64,000 nucleotides of DNA from Selenobaculum gibii (GCF_030273445.1 NZ_CP120678.1:969501-1033500), one strand, 5' to 3'. Counted from the first letter of the stretch, positions 36,106 to 45,657 are shown. Notes: a model not told the origin generated them from the sequence alone. A program made the numbers and translations.

Positions 36106-37137
36106 TTGACTACATTAGTAGCAACTATATTTGTCTTTGGTTTATTAGTTTTATTTCATGAACTTGGACATTTTATTACTGCCAAAATGGTAGGTATGCG
36201 TGTAGAAGAATTTGCAATAGGATTTGGACCAAAACTTTTTAGCTATCAAAAAGGTGAAACTTTATATTCCCTTCGAATTATTCCTTTAGGTGGATTTAAT
36301 AAGATTGCAGGGATGGATCCGGATGAGGAAAAGGATGAACGCGCTTATACAGCGAAACCTATTTGGGCGAGAATGATTGTAATCCTAGCTGGATCGACAA
36401 TGAATTTTATTTTACCTGTATTAATATTTCTAGGTATCTTTCTTACTGCTGGAATCAATACACCTTCTCCAGAACCTATTTTTGGCGAAGTTATGGAGGG
36501 AAAAGCAGCTGCACAGGCGGGTTTAATGCAAGGTGATAGAATTATTAAAGTTGATGATAAGGATATTCATACATGGAAAGAATTTGTCTCTGTTGTTCAA
36601 GTCAGTGATGGGAAAATATTAAAAGTGCAATATGAACGTGAGGGGAATATTGGAGTAGCTAGCTTAATTCCTGTTTATGATGAACAATCTAAAAGGGCAA
36701 TTATTGGGGTGCTTTCTAAATATGATAATTACCGGCCGGGATTTGTTGAAGCTACTGGGTTAGCAATAAAGAATACAATTTCGGTGACTGTAGCGATGGT
36801 AGATGGATTAATCCAGATGGTCGCTGGAAAAATTGATGCTGAATTAGCTGGACCGATTGGTGTAGCACAAATGGCTGGTGAAGTAGCGCAGATGGGGATT
36901 ATTCCATTACTACAATTTGCTGCTTTTTTGAGCATTAATTTAGGGATTATTAATTTATTGCCAATCCCGGCTTTAGATGGTGGTCATTTTGTGACTTTAG
37001 TGATTGAAGGTGTAAGAGGAAAACCTTTGAGCCCAGAGTTGGTGCAAAAAGCGCAAATGTTTGGCTTTATGTTACTCTTAGCTTTAATGGTATTTGCGAC
37101 ATCAAAGGATATTATCAGAACAAATTGGTTTGGCTGA
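36106..37137 (+). CDS. rseP: Site-2 protease RseP
   Basis: RseP is an intramembrane zinc metalloprotease that cuts signal peptides and anti-sigma factors. The 343-residue product has the HELGH motif at residues 18-22, one PDZ domain (about residues 125-190) and the NLLPIPALDGG motif in the last third, with four membrane segments. The start is a TTG at 36106 behind GGAGGCG. It lies between dxr and ispG, the usual order. Confidence 0.96.
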   Translation: MTTLVATIFVFGLLVLFHELGHFITAKMVGMRVEEFAIGFGPKLFSYQKGETLYSLRIIPLGGFNKIAGMDPDEEKDERAYTAKPIWARMIVILAGSTMNFILPVLIFLGIFLTAGINTPSPEPIFGEVMEGKAAAQAGLMQGDRIIKVDDKDIHTWKEFVSVVQVSDGKILKVQYEREGNIGVASLIPVYDEQSKRAIIGVLSKYDNYRPGFVEATGLAIKNTISVTVAMVDGLIQMVAGKIDAELAGPIGVAQMAGEVAQMGIIPLLQFAAFLSINLGIINLLPIPALDGGHFVTLVIEGVRGKPLSPELVQKAQMFGFMLLLALMVFATSKDIIRTNWFG

Positions 37138-37166
37138 TAAGCCGTAGTAATTGAGGTGTGGATAGA

Positions 37167-38228
37167 ATGAAGCGGAAGATGACGCGGAAAATAATGATTG
37201 GCGATATTGCTATTGGTGGCGGTGCTCCAATTAGTGTTCAGTCAATGACGAATACAAAGACACAAGATGTGACTAGCAGTGTAGAGCAAATCCAAAGATT
37301 AGTTGCGGCTGGTTGTGATATTGTACGCTTAGCGATTCCCGATATGGAAGCGGCGATAGCATTAAGAAAAATAAGGGATTTAGTTGATGTTCCTTTAGTT
37401 GCGGATATTCATTTTGATTATCGTTTGGCTATTGCTGCAGTCGATAGTGGGATTGATGGACTTCGCTTAAACCCAGGAAATATTGGAGATTCTGACCGTG
37501 TTGAAGCTGTAGTCAAAGCAGCAAAAAATAGACATATTCCAATTCGAATTGGTGTAAATGCCGGTTCATTAGATAAAATTTTGTTAGCGAAGTATGGCCG
37601 TCCAACGCCTGAGGCAATGGTTGAGAGTGCCATGCAGCATATTAAAATTTTAGAAAGTCTGAATTTCTATGATACAAAAATTTCGTTAAAGGCACATGAC
37701 GTGCCTTTAACGATTGCAGCATATCAATTAATGAGTGAAAAGAGTGATTATCCACTTCACTTAGGTATTACAGAAGCTGGAACTGTTCATTCGGGGGTTA
37801 TTAAATCATCTGTTGGTATAGGGGCACTGTTAGCCCAAGGAATTGGGGATACCTTTAGAATTTCTTTAACTGGGGATCCAGTAGAAGAAGTAAAAGTAGC
37901 AAATCAAATTCTAAAATCCTTGAAGTTAAGAGAATGTGGTCCGACTTTAGTATCTTGTCCGACTTGTGGACGTTGTAATATTAACTTGGCAGAAATTGCA
38001 GGCCGAGTTGAAGATAAATTAAAAGTAATTACAAGACCCATTAGCGTAGCTGTTATGGGCTGTGTTGTAAATGGACCAGGAGAAGCACGCGAAGCTGATG
38101 TGGGGATTGCTGGCGGGAAAAAAGAAGGATTAGTGTTCCGTAAAGGTGAAATCATTCGGAAAGTGCCAGAAGAATGTCTGGTTGAAGAATTGTTTAAAGA
38201 AATAGATGCGATTTTAGAGGAGGAGTAA
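37167..38228 (+). CDS. ispG: 4-hydroxy-3-methylbut-2-en-1-yl diphosphate synthase
   Basis: IspG is the [4Fe-4S] enzyme that reduces MEcPP to HMBPP in the MEP pathway. The product (353 residues) has [10 protein letters not shown] at the start and the cluster cysteines near the C-terminus in SCPTCGRCN and [15 protein letters not shown] at 37158 overlaps the GAGGTG ribosome-binding site; ATG 37167 is the better start. It needs a ferredoxin or flavodoxin, and a ferredoxin is encoded 4 kb upstream. Confidence 0.97.
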   Translation: MKRKMTRKIMIGDIAIGGGAPISVQSMTNTKTQDVTSSVEQIQRLVAAGCDIVRLAIPDMEAAIALRKIRDLVDVPLVADIHFDYRLAIAAVDSGIDGLRLNPGNIGDSDRVEAVVKAAKNRHIPIRIGVNAGSLDKILLAKYGRPTPEAMVESAMQHIKILESLNFYDTKISLKAHDVPLTIAAYQLMSEKSDYPLHLGITEAGTVHSGVIKSSVGIGALLAQGIGDTFRISLTGDPVEEVKVANQILKSLKLRECGPTLVSCPTCGRCNINLAEIAGRVEDKLKVITRPISVAVMGCVVNGPGEAREADVGIAGGKKEGLVFRKGEIIRKVPEECLVEELFKEIDAILEEE

Positions 38229-38235
38229 GTTTTTC

Positions 38236-39939
38236 ATGCGTACTACACAATTATATGCACCTACACTTAGAGAAACACCAGCTGAGGCGGAAGTTATCAG
38301 CCATCAATTAATGCTTAGAGCTGGAATGATTAGAAAGGCTGCCGGTGGTGTTTATACATATTTGCCGTTAGCTTGGCGTGTTTTAAAGAAAATTGAAGAA
38401 ATTGTCCGTGAAGAAATGGATAATGCAGGTGGACAAGAACTTGCTATGCCAATAATGCAACCTGCGGAATTATGGCATGAAACTGGGCGTTGGGATGTTT
38501 ATGGAGATGAAATGTTCCGCTTAAAAGATCGTCACAATCGCGATTTTTGTCTAGGCCCAACTCATGAAGAAATGATTACAACGCTTGTTCGCTCGGATGT
38601 ACGCTCTTATCGTCAATTACCATTGATGTTATATCAAATCCAAAATAAATATCGTGATGAAATTCGTCCTCGCTTCGGACTTATGCGCGGACGTGAATTT
38701 ATCATGAAAGATTTATATTCTTTTGATAAAGATGAAGAAGGCTTAGATATCAGCTATAAAAAAATGTACGATGCCTATACGAATATATTTAGTCGTTGTG
38801 GACTTAATTTCCGTGCTGTAGAAGCCGATGGTGGGGCAATTGGCGGGAGTAATACGCATGAATTTATGGTCATTGCTGAATCTGGTGAGGCAGCCATCGT
38901 ATATTGTGAAGCGTGTGATTACGCTGCAAATGTGGAAAAAGCTGAATTAAAACCTATTTTGGCAGGAAAAGAAGCTGAATTACCTTTAGAAATTGTGGAT
39001 ACGCCAAATACTAAAACAATTGAAGCAGTTTCTCAGTATTTAGGTGTAGATATTAAGAAGAATATAAAAGCAGTTGCTTTCCAGAATGAAAAGGATGAAG
39101 TTATTCTTGCATTTGTCCGTGGAGATCATGAAGTAAATGATGTAAAATTACAAAATGCTGTAGGTGCTATTGTGCTTCGTATGGCAAGTGAGGAAGCAAT
39201 TTTGGCAGTTGGCGGAGTACCAGGTTTTATGAGTCCTATCGGGATTAAAGGTGCGACGATTGTAGTAGATGCAACGGTTATGGAAATGTATAATGCAGTC
39301 GCTGGTGCAAATCAAGTAGATAAACATTATAAAAATATCAATCCAAAACGTGATTTTAAAGATGTACTCGTTACAGATATTCGTTTGATTCAAGTTGGTG
39401 ATCCATGTCCGCATTGTGGCAAACCGTTAAAAACTGCGCGGGGAATTGAAGCGGGACAAGTATTTAAACTAGGAACTAAATACAGTAAAGCTTTAAAGGC
39501 GATGTATCTGGATGAAAATGGCCGTGAAAAGCCAATGGTTATGGGATGCTATGGAGTTGGTGTAAGCCGTACAATGGCAGCAGCAATTGAACAAAATTTT
39601 GATGAGCATGGTATTATTTGGCCAGCAGCAATTGCACCATATACTGTAGTTATAGTACCGATTAATACAAAAGATGCAGAGCAAATGGAAATCGCTGAAA
39701 AATTATATGAAGAATTAAAAGCCGCAAAAATAGAAGTTTTACTTGACGATCGTAAAGAACGTGCAGGTGTAAAATTTAAAGATGCAGATTTAATTGGGTA
39801 TCCATTGCGCATTACTGTTGGTCCTAAAGCTGTAAATGAAGGTACCGTAGAGATAAAAGTAAGACGTACGGGCGAAGCGTTCGACTACACACAAGATAAA
39901 TATTTAGCAAATGTACAGAGATTACTTGCAACGTTATAA
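38236..39939 (+). CDS. proS: Prolyl-tRNA synthetase (bacterial type)
   Basis: ProS charges tRNA-Pro. The 567-residue length includes the editing insertion typical of bacterial ProS between class II motifs 2 and 3. Motif 2 is around [17 protein letters not shown], the insertion spans about residues 220-400, and the anticodon-binding domain is at the C-terminus. GGAGGAG lies at the end of ispG just before. It is the last gene of this long collinear run. Confidence 0.97.
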   Translation: MRTTQLYAPTLRETPAEAEVISHQLMLRAGMIRKAAGGVYTYLPLAWRVLKKIEEIVREEMDNAGGQELAMPIMQPAELWHETGRWDVYGDEMFRLKDRHNRDFCLGPTHEEMITTLVRSDVRSYRQLPLMLYQIQNKYRDEIRPRFGLMRGREFIMKDLYSFDKDEEGLDISYKKMYDAYTNIFSRCGLNFRAVEADGGAIGGSNTHEFMVIAESGEAAIVYCEACDYAANVEKAELKPILAGKEAELPLEIVDTPNTKTIEAVSQYLGVDIKKNIKAVAFQNEKDEVILAFVRGDHEVNDVKLQNAVGAIVLRMASEEAILAVGGVPGFMSPIGIKGATIVVDATVMEMYNAVAGANQVDKHYKNINPKRDFKDVLVTDIRLIQVGDPCPHCGKPLKTARGIEAGQVFKLGTKYSKALKAMYLDENGREKPMVMGCYGVGVSRTMAAAIEQNFDEHGIIWPAAIAPYTVVIVPINTKDAEQMEIAEKLYEELKAAKIEVLLDDRKERAGVKFKDADLIGYPLRITVGPKAVNEGTVEIKVRRTGEAFDYTQDKYLANVQRLLATL

Positions 39940-40044
39940 TAGAATGGACGGTTGGACTTCAGCTTGTTTAGAAGCAAGATTATATATTTTTTCTAAGTTA
40001 AAGCATTTGAAGGCAAAGGATTGTCAGTAGTTATTAAAAACATT

Positions 40045-40071
40045 AAGGGACGTATATGCGTCCCTTTTTTA
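40045..40071 (+). terminator. Rho-independent terminator downstream of proS
   Basis: AAGGGACG and TGCGTCCCTT form a stem with a short TATA loop, followed by TTTTTT. It lies about 105 bases after proS. The remaining bases between proS and the next gene (39,940-40,237) hold this terminator and the next promoter and nothing else that I can see. Confidence 0.8.
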
Positions 40072-40125
40072 TTAAAGAAAAGTGGAGGATTTTTCCGTAG
40101 AATATAAAAAAATTGTTTAAATAAC

Positions 40126-40153
40126 TTGGCTTTTTTTTTATTTTGCGTATAAT
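40126..40153 (+). promoter_or_regulatory. Sigma-A-type promoter of the ACT/PFL pair
   Basis: TTGGCT (40126-40131) and a perfect TATAAT (40148-40153) are 16 bases apart. A run of nine T bases lies in the spacer. Transcription would start near 40160. Confidence 0.6.
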
Positions 40154-40237
40154 ATAATATATGACATTTTGTGCATATACAAAGTTCATAATTTACACAC
40201 TTTTATAAATAATTAAAAAAATAAGGGGAGTATGTAT

Positions 40238-40507
40238 ATGAAAATAGTTGTAACAATCGTTGGTAAAGATAGAGTTGGTATTATTGCAATGGTAAGTAAC
40301 ATTTTAGCGGAAAATAATGTAAATATTTTAAATATTAATCAAAATATTTTAGATGGTTTTTTTAATATGGTAATGATTGCTGAAATGAGTGAAAGTAAAT
40401 TAAAATTAAAAGATTTACAGCAAATACTGCGCGAAAAGGGTGAAGAAATCAATCTTGAGATTAAGGCACAACATCAGGATATTTTTAACATCATGCATAA
40501 AATCTAA
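40238..40507 (+). CDS. ACT-domain protein (UPF0237 type)
   Basis: The 89-residue product is a stand-alone ACT domain, a fold that usually binds amino acids or other small ligands. It begins MKIVVTIVGKDRVGIIAMV, with the conserved GKDRVGI turn. ATG 40232 is too close to AAGGGGAG; ATG 40238 has 7 bases of spacing. It is always paired with the following PFL-type gene in many bacteria. The ligand is unknown. Confidence 0.9.
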   Translation: MKIVVTIVGKDRVGIIAMVSNILAENNVNILNINQNILDGFFNMVMIAEMSESKLKLKDLQQILREKGEEINLEIKAQHQDIFNIMHKI

Positions 40508-40539
40508 ATCTTTTAAAATGATACATAGGGGGAAAATTT

Positions 40540-41898
40540 GTGATAACGATACATGATATATTAGAAACAAACCGAATGATTACAGAAAATAAATTAGATG
40601 TTAGAACGATTACAATGGGGATTAGTTTAAGGGATTGCGCACATCCTAACATTAAGCAATTCTGCCAGAATATCTATGATAAAATCACAACATCAGCAGA
40701 ATTTCTTGTACAAACGGGTGAAGATATTGAGGCGGAATATGGGATTCCAATCATTAATAAACGCATATCTGTAACGCCGATTGCGATTGCAGCAGAAGCG
40801 TGCCGAACGGATAGTTATGTGCCGGTTGCTGAAGCTTTAGATGCAGCGGCAAAAGAAGTTGGCGTAAATTTTATTGGTGGTTTTTCAGCTTTAGTTGAAA
40901 AAGGCTACACAAATGGCGATAGAATTTTAATTAATTCAATTCCACAGGCTTTGGCTACAACGGATCGTGTTTGTTCTTCAGTAAATCTTGGCTCAACAAA
41001 AGCTGGAATCAATATGGATTGTGTACGTGAAATGGGCGAAATTGTAAAGCGTACTGCTGAACTTACACGCGATCGTGATGCGATTGGCTGTGCTAAGCTT
41101 GTTATCTTTTCTAATGTTCCTGGTGACAATCCATTCATGGCAGGCGCTTTCCATGGCGTGAGTGAAGCAGAAAAGGTAATTAATGTTGGTGTAAGTGGTC
41201 CTGGTGTAGTAAAACGGGCGCTTGAAGATATAAAAGGGGCGGATTTTAGCCAGGTTGCTGAAACAATAAAGAAAACTGCATTTAAAATCACTCGCGTAGG
41301 ACAACTAGTAGCTCAAGAAGCATCAAAACGCCTTGGTGTTCCATTTGGGATTATCGACTTATCGCTTGCACCTACTCCAGCAGTAGGAGATAGTGTAGCA
41401 CATATTTTAGAAGAAATGGGACTTGAAAGCTGTGGAGCTCCAGGTACAACGGCTGCCTTGGCATTGCTGAATGATGCTGTGAAAAAAGGTGGGCTTATGG
41501 CCTCTTCTCACGTTGGCGGGTTAAGTGGCGCATTTATTCCTGTAAGTGAGGATGCTGGAATGATAGCAGCTGTTGAATCTGGCGCATTATCGTTAGAAAA
41601 GTTAGAAGCAATGACATGCGTTTGCTCTGTGGGTCTTGATATGATACCTGTAGCTGGTGATACTACTGCTGCGACTATTTCTGGTATTATTGCTGATGAA
41701 GCAGCAATTGGGATGATTAACAATAAAACGACGGCCGTTCGCATTATCCCAGTACCGGGGAAAAAAGTAGGCGACACAGTTGAATTTGGCGGTTTATTAG
41801 GATATTCTCCAGTAATTCCAGTTAGCAAATATAGTTCGGAAGCATTTATTGCGCGTGGTGGACGTATTCCAGCGCCTGTACGCAGCTTAACAAATTAG
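40540..41898 (+). CDS. PFL family protein (UPF0210/DUF711)
   Basis: The 452-residue cytosolic protein resembles the UPF0210 family, structurally related to glycyl-radical-like barrels but without a glycyl-radical motif. Recognisable parts are [12 protein letters not shown] near the start, [10 protein letters not shown] and the Gly/Ser-rich [14 protein letters not shown]. The start is GTG 40540 behind TAGGGGGAAA. Function is not established; the fixed ACT partner suggests regulation by a small ligand. Confidence 0.9.
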   Translation: MITIHDILETNRMITENKLDVRTITMGISLRDCAHPNIKQFCQNIYDKITTSAEFLVQTGEDIEAEYGIPIINKRISVTPIAIAAEACRTDSYVPVAEALDAAAKEVGVNFIGGFSALVEKGYTNGDRILINSIPQALATTDRVCSSVNLGSTKAGINMDCVREMGEIVKRTAELTRDRDAIGCAKLVIFSNVPGDNPFMAGAFHGVSEAEKVINVGVSGPGVVKRALEDIKGADFSQVAETIKKTAFKITRVGQLVAQEASKRLGVPFGIIDLSLAPTPAVGDSVAHILEEMGLESCGAPGTTAALALLNDAVKKGGLMASSHVGGLSGAFIPVSEDAGMIAAVESGALSLEKLEAMTCVCSVGLDMIPVAGDTTAATISGIIADEAAIGMINNKTTAVRIIPVPGKKVGDTVEFGGLLGYSPVIPVSKYSSEAFIARGGRIPAPVRSLTN

Positions 41899-41973
41899 TA
41901 TAATCGCATAAATATGCAAAAAAAACTGGTTCTTAAAAATCGTTTGGAATTTATCTGTCATGAGGTGAATAGG

Positions 41974-42609
41974 ATGCGTGTTACTAAAAAGATAAAAGCT
42001 GAAATGATAGACATTTTGGGTGAAGTATATAAGGATGTAAAACCAGCATTGCATTATACATCTCCATTTGAACTTTTGATTGCTGTAATTTTGTCTGCAC
42101 AGTGTACAGATGTCAGGGTGAATATAACAACAGCGAGATTATTTGCCAGGGCAAATACACCACAGGCGATTTTAGCAATGGGTGTTCACGACCTTGAAGA
42201 GGAAATTCGCGATTGTGGATTATTTCGCAGTAAGGCAAAAAATATAATGGCAGCTTGTCAAAAAATTTGCGATGAATATCATGGTGAAGTTCCGCAGACA
42301 ATTGAAGAATTAATGAAGCTTCCCGGCGTTGGCCGAAAAACGGCTAATGTTGTTGTGAGTATTATTTTTGATATTCCCGCAATTGCTGTAGATACACATG
42401 TATTTCGTGTATCAAATCGCTTAAAATTGGCAGTAGGAGATAATCCTTTAACAGTTGAGCAAGGCTTGATGAAAGCGATTCCAAAGGAAAAGTGGTCGGC
42501 AGCGCATCATTGGCTCATTTGGCATGGGCGATTGGTTTGTAAATCAAGAAAGCCATTATGCGAAGAATGTCCCTTAAAAGAATTGTGTCCAAGTTTTAAG
42601 CTTGCATAA
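41974..42609 (+). CDS. nth: Endonuclease III
   Basis: Nth is a bifunctional DNA glycosylase/AP lyase that removes oxidised pyrimidines. The product (211 residues from ATG 41974, with GAGGTGA just upstream) has the helix-hairpin-helix LPGVGRKTA with catalytic Lys122, Asp140 in AVDTHVFRV, and the [4Fe-4S] cysteines 189, 196, 199 and 205 in the canonical C-x6-C-x2-C-x5-C spacing. An open extension back to 41914 lacks a ribosome-binding site. Confidence 0.97.
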   Translation: MRVTKKIKAEMIDILGEVYKDVKPALHYTSPFELLIAVILSAQCTDVRVNITTARLFARANTPQAILAMGVHDLEEEIRDCGLFRSKAKNIMAACQKICDEYHGEVPQTIEELMKLPGVGRKTANVVVSIIFDIPAIAVDTHVFRVSNRLKLAVGDNPLTVEQGLMKAIPKEKWSAAHHWLIWHGRLVCKSRKPLCEECPLKELCPSFKLA

Positions 42610-42630
42610 AAATAAATAAACAAGTATAAT
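42602..42630 (+). promoter_or_regulatory. Possible promoter before structured element copy 1
   Basis: A weak TTGCAT (42602-42607) and a perfect TATAAT (42625-42630) are 17 bases apart. Transcription would begin near 42637, just before the first hairpin of the structured element. Confidence 0.4.
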
Positions 42631-42642
42631 TATAAACAAGGC

Positions 42643-42812
42643 TGTTTCAGTGGGAGTTTTAACTCCCACTGAAATCAGACCCGTAATCCAGGGGGGGACG
42701 AGGCCTTTACTTCCGCTTAAGAATGGAGGTATTATAAGCAGAGAACCAAAATCTTTGATTTTGTGTGAATCGCTTATTTCGATAGATGACCCCGTTAGCC
42801 ATCAGATAAAAG
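42643..42812 (+). ncRNA. Conserved structured intergenic element, copy 1 (leader-like RNA or repeat)
   Basis: The region before the GNAT gene folds into several hairpins: a 14-bp stem (42645-42658 with 42661-42674), CAAAATC-TTT-GATTTTG (42747-42763), ATCG-N7-CGAT (4269-to-83 of this line, i.e. 42769-42783) and GATG-N11-CATC (42785-42803). The same order of hairpins recurs at 48,668-48,850 on the other strand with compensatory base changes. The last stem ends 69 bases before the GNAT ATG. I cannot name the family. The opposite orientation is not excluded because the stems are symmetric. Confidence 0.6.
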
Positions 42813-42872
42813 GAAGATTAAATATTCATGATGTTGATTTACTTGTTTAAAGAATTTTAAGGGGATGAGTTT

Positions 42873-43325
42873 ATGGAATATAGAAAGCCTACGTTTTCTG
42901 ATGTAGAGAAGATATATGAATTGGTTAATGCATATGCAAATGATGGTCTAATGTTGCCAAGGTCGCGCAATAGTTTATATGAGTGCTTGCGTGATATGAT
43001 TGTTGCTGAAAATGAGGGCATATTAGTTGGTGTTGGTGCACTGCACTTAATTTGGGACAAATTAGCGGAGGTGCGAACTTTAGCAGTATCGCCGCAAATG
43101 AAATGCGCTGGCATAGGAAAAAAAATTGTTGAATTATTAGTCGATGAAGGTAAAGTGCTAGGGGTAGAAACTGTTTTCACACTTACATATCAACCTGAAT
43201 TCTTTGGTAAATGCGGTTTTGAAGAAATCAGTAAAGATCAGTTACCACATAAGGTTTGGAAAGAATGTATCAATTGTCCTAAATTTCCCAATTGTGACGA
43301 AATTGCGATGATGCGAAAAATTTAA
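42873..43325 (+). CDS. GNAT N-acetyltransferase (ArgA-like)
   Basis: This 150-residue GNAT-fold protein resembles short single-domain N-acetylglutamate synthases. It has MEYRKPTFSDVEKIYELVN at the start, the acetyl-CoA segment VSPQMKCAGIGKKIVE and a C-terminal Cys-containing tail (CINCPKFPNCDEIAM) typical of the ArgA/YedL-like group. AAGGGGATGAG precedes the ATG. A role in arginine synthesis is plausible but not shown; no arg genes are adjacent. It is preceded by the structured element and followed by the T-box. Confidence 0.85.
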   Translation: MEYRKPTFSDVEKIYELVNAYANDGLMLPRSRNSLYECLRDMIVAENEGILVGVGALHLIWDKLAEVRTLAVSPQMKCAGIGKKIVELLVDEGKVLGVETVFTLTYQPEFFGKCGFEEISKDQLPHKVWKECINCPKFPNCDEIAMMRKI

Positions 43326-43334
43326 TAAATAGGG

Positions 43335-43363
43335 TTGACAAGCAAATTTTAGTTTGTTATAGT
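43335..43363 (+). promoter_or_regulatory. Sigma-A-type promoter of the aroF-tyrA T-box transcript
   Basis: A perfect TTGACA (43335-43340) and TATAGT (43358-43363) are separated by exactly 17 bases. It lies just downstream of the GNAT gene and just upstream of the T-box leader. Confidence 0.85.
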
Positions 43364-43369
43364 AACAAT

Positions 43370-43633
43370 CAATAAGCACAAAAGCATTGATCAAGAGAAG
43401 TAAATCAGAAGTATTTTTTAGAGAGCTGAGGTTTGGTGGAACTCAGTAAATTCGCTGATTGAAATACACTTGTAAGCTACAGGCTGAACACTTTTGGTAA
43501 ATAGGCTGTGTCGGAATGCCACCGTTATCATAGGCTAGAGTATGTATGTACTTGAATTGAGTGGCTTGCTTTGGCAAGCAGGGTGGTACCACGGGTAGTT
43601 TAACTCGTCCCTGATATAGGGGCGGGTTTTTTT
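43370..43633 (+). promoter_or_regulatory. T-box leader, probably tyrosine-specific
   Basis: T-box RNAs sense uncharged tRNA and decide between termination and read-through. Visible here are the Stem I elements (AGTA, GAGAGCTGAGG and GGTGGAACTCAG), the T-box core GGGTGGTACCACGG (43581-43594), and a terminator ACTCGTCCCT/AGGGGCGGGT (43603-43627) followed by seven T. In the specifier region GAAATACA (43461-43468) the codon in the usual place is TAC (43465-43467), i.e. tyrosine. This agrees with the downstream aroF and tyrA genes for tyrosine synthesis. Confidence 0.93.
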
Positions 43634-43666
43634 GTACTTAAATTTAAATTATTGGGGGAAAAAGAT

Positions 43667-44683
43667 ATGATTATTGTAATGAAACCAGGAGTTGGAAGAG
43701 AACAAATTGAACAAGTAATAAATAAGATTTCCGCAGCTGGATTACAAGTCCACTTATCTGAAGGTCATACAAGAACTATAATCGGTGTAATTGGCGATAA
43801 GAAAACGATTGCTCAATTGCAAGTTGAAGTTTTCCCAGGGGTAGAAAAAGCTGTATCTATTACAGAAAGTTATAAATTGGTTGGGCGCGAATTTAAACGC
43901 GAAGATAGCATAGTTGACATTGGCGGTGTAAAAATTGGTGGAGGACAATTAGGCGTTATGGCTGGCCCTTGTGCAGTTGAAAGTAGAGAGCAACTTCTAG
44001 AAGCTGCTACAGCAGTGAAAGTTGCAGGAGCTCATTTCTTACGGGGAGGGGCATTTAAGCCACGCACGTCTCCGTATGATTTTCAAGGTTTAGCTGAAAA
44101 AGGATTAAAAATGCTCGCTGAGGTTGGACAAGAAACTGGACTAAAAGTAGTTACAGAAATTGTTGACGTAAATGCCATTGACATGCATTGTGAATACGCT
44201 GATGTATTACAAGTTGGTGCACGCAACATGCAAAATTTCCAATTATTAAAAGTAGTTGGAAAAGCTAATAAACCAGTTTTACTAAAACGGGGTCTATCTG
44301 CGACAATTAGTGAATGGTTAAATGCAGCTGAATACATTATGGCAGAGGGAAATTACAATGTTATTCTTTGTGAACGTGGAATTCGTACTTATGAAACTTA
44401 CACAAGAAATACTTTAGATTTAGGCGCAGTAGCTATTGTAAAAGAATTATCGCATTTACCAGTTATTGTTGATCCTAGTCATGGTACTGGGCGTTGGCAA
44501 ATGGTTCGTCCAATGGCAAGAGCTGCAATTGCTGCTGGCGCGGATGGATTAATGATTGAAGTACATCCAAATCCGGAGATTGCTTTGTGCGATGGGAAGC
44601 AATCGTTAACTCCTAGCAACTTTAATGAAGTAATGAACGAGGTTGAAAAATTCGCTCAACTTATGGGGAAAAAATTAAGATGA
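43667..44683 (+). CDS. aroF: 3-deoxy-7-phosphoheptulonate synthase, type I-beta with N-terminal regulatory domain
   Basis: AroF condenses PEP and erythrose 4-phosphate, the first step of aromatic amino acid synthesis. The product (338 residues) has an N-terminal ferredoxin-like regulatory domain (about residues 1-70) and a KDO8P/DAHP synthase barrel with MAGPCAVES, RGGAFKPRTSPY and DPSHGTG. An in-frame TTG at 43652 overlaps the GGGGGA site; ATG 43667 is chosen. Its stop overlaps the tyrA ATG (ATGA), so the two are coupled. Confidence 0.96.
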   Translation: MIIVMKPGVGREQIEQVINKISAAGLQVHLSEGHTRTIIGVIGDKKTIAQLQVEVFPGVEKAVSITESYKLVGREFKREDSIVDIGGVKIGGGQLGVMAGPCAVESREQLLEAATAVKVAGAHFLRGGAFKPRTSPYDFQGLAEKGLKMLAEVGQETGLKVVTEIVDVNAIDMHCEYADVLQVGARNMQNFQLLKVVGKANKPVLLKRGLSATISEWLNAAEYIMAEGNYNVILCERGIRTYETYTRNTLDLGAVAIVKELSHLPVIVDPSHGTGRWQMVRPMARAAIAAGADGLMIEVHPNPEIALCDGKQSLTPSNFNEVMNEVEKFAQLMGKKLR

Positions 44684-45567
44684 GCGAATTAAAAATTTGC
44701 ATTGTTGGGATTGGATTAATTGGCGGCTCAATTGGATTAGCACTAAAAAAAGAATTGCGGGATAAAGTTTGTATTTCAGGTTTGGATAAAAATCGCGAAA
44801 CTTTACGTATTGCTGTCGAACGTGGTGCTGTAGATATGGCGACTAGTGATTATGCACAAGCGGTAAAAGATGCAGATATCATTTTTTTTAGTACTCCGGT
44901 ATTACAGATTGGGCCAATGGTTGAAAAGATATTGCCATTTATAAAATCAGGAGCGGTAATTACGGATACAGGAAGTACAAAACAATTTATATGGCAACAA
45001 TTAAGAAAAATTTTACCGCCTGATATTTATTATGTTGCTGGACATCCTATGGCAGGAAAAGAACATAGTGGAATAAAAGCAGCTGATGCAAATTTATTTA
45101 AAAATAAATGTTATGTGATTGTTGAGGATACCGGGGCACCACGTAAAGTTGTTCACAAGATATGTTCTATTCTGAAACTTACTGGTGCGAACATTACAAC
45201 ACTGGATATAGCTAAACATGATCGTTGCGCCTCGATTATCAGCCATGTGCCACATGTAACTGCAGCGGCGTTAGTTACGCTATTAAATCATAATAAAAAT
45301 GACATTGAGGCGAATTTAAAGCTTGCGGGTGGTGGATTTAAGGATACAACGCGAATTGCCTCTTCTAATGCGGATATGTGGGCGGATATTTGTATGTCAA
45401 ATCCAGAAGCAATTATGGCTCATTTAGAAGAGTTAAAAGAAATCATTGATACGGTGATTATTGATATAAAGAATAAAAATAGAGAAAACATTTATGATTA
45501 TTTTTATGAGGCAAAAGAGCGACGAGATAAGATTCTTGATAAAACGCATAATTTATTTGAAATTTAA
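44680..45567 (+). CDS. tyrA: Prephenate dehydrogenase
   Basis: TyrA oxidatively decarboxylates prephenate to 4-hydroxyphenylpyruvate, the tyrosine branch. The 295-residue product has the NAD-binding GIGLIGGSIGLAL at the start, DTGSTKQ, GHPMAGKEHSG and SHVPHV. No chorismate mutase or ACT domain is fused. It overlaps aroF by four bases, and both lie behind the tyrosine T-box. Confidence 0.96.
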   Translation: MSELKICIVGIGLIGGSIGLALKKELRDKVCISGLDKNRETLRIAVERGAVDMATSDYAQAVKDADIIFFSTPVLQIGPMVEKILPFIKSGAVITDTGSTKQFIWQQLRKILPPDIYYVAGHPMAGKEHSGIKAADANLFKNKCYVIVEDTGAPRKVVHKICSILKLTGANITTLDIAKHDRCASIISHVPHVTAAALVTLLNHNKNDIEANLKLAGGGFKDTTRIASSNADMWADICMSNPEAIMAHLEELKEIIDTVIIDIKNKNRENIYDYFYEAKERRDKILDKTHNLFEI

Positions 45568-45605
45568 AAAATACTGCTTGACCATTATGGTCAAGCAGTA
45601 TTTTT
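45567..45605 (+). terminator. Strong terminator after tyrA
   Basis: AAAATACTGCTTGACC and GGTCAAGCAGTATTTT pair perfectly over 16 bp around ATTAT and end in a T run. The flanking A run means it could also work in the opposite direction. Confidence 0.9.
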
Positions 45606-45618
45606 GCATTTATTATAT

Positions 45619-45653
45619 AAAAAGACGAAGGCATGCTATACCTTCGTCCTTTT
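45619..45653 (-). terminator. Terminator of the fba gene
   Basis: GACGAAGG (45624-45631) and CCTTCGTC (45641-45648) form an 8-bp stem. Read on the minus strand it is followed by TTTTTAT, directly after the fba stop codon. Confidence 0.85.
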
Positions 45654-45657
45654 TGTA

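Noticed and set aside
42650-42850. 66-codon open frame between nth and the GNAT gene
   Set aside because: It begins inside the first hairpin, has no ribosome-binding site, and its sequence overlaps the structured element that is repeated at 48.7 kb in a form that does not keep this frame.
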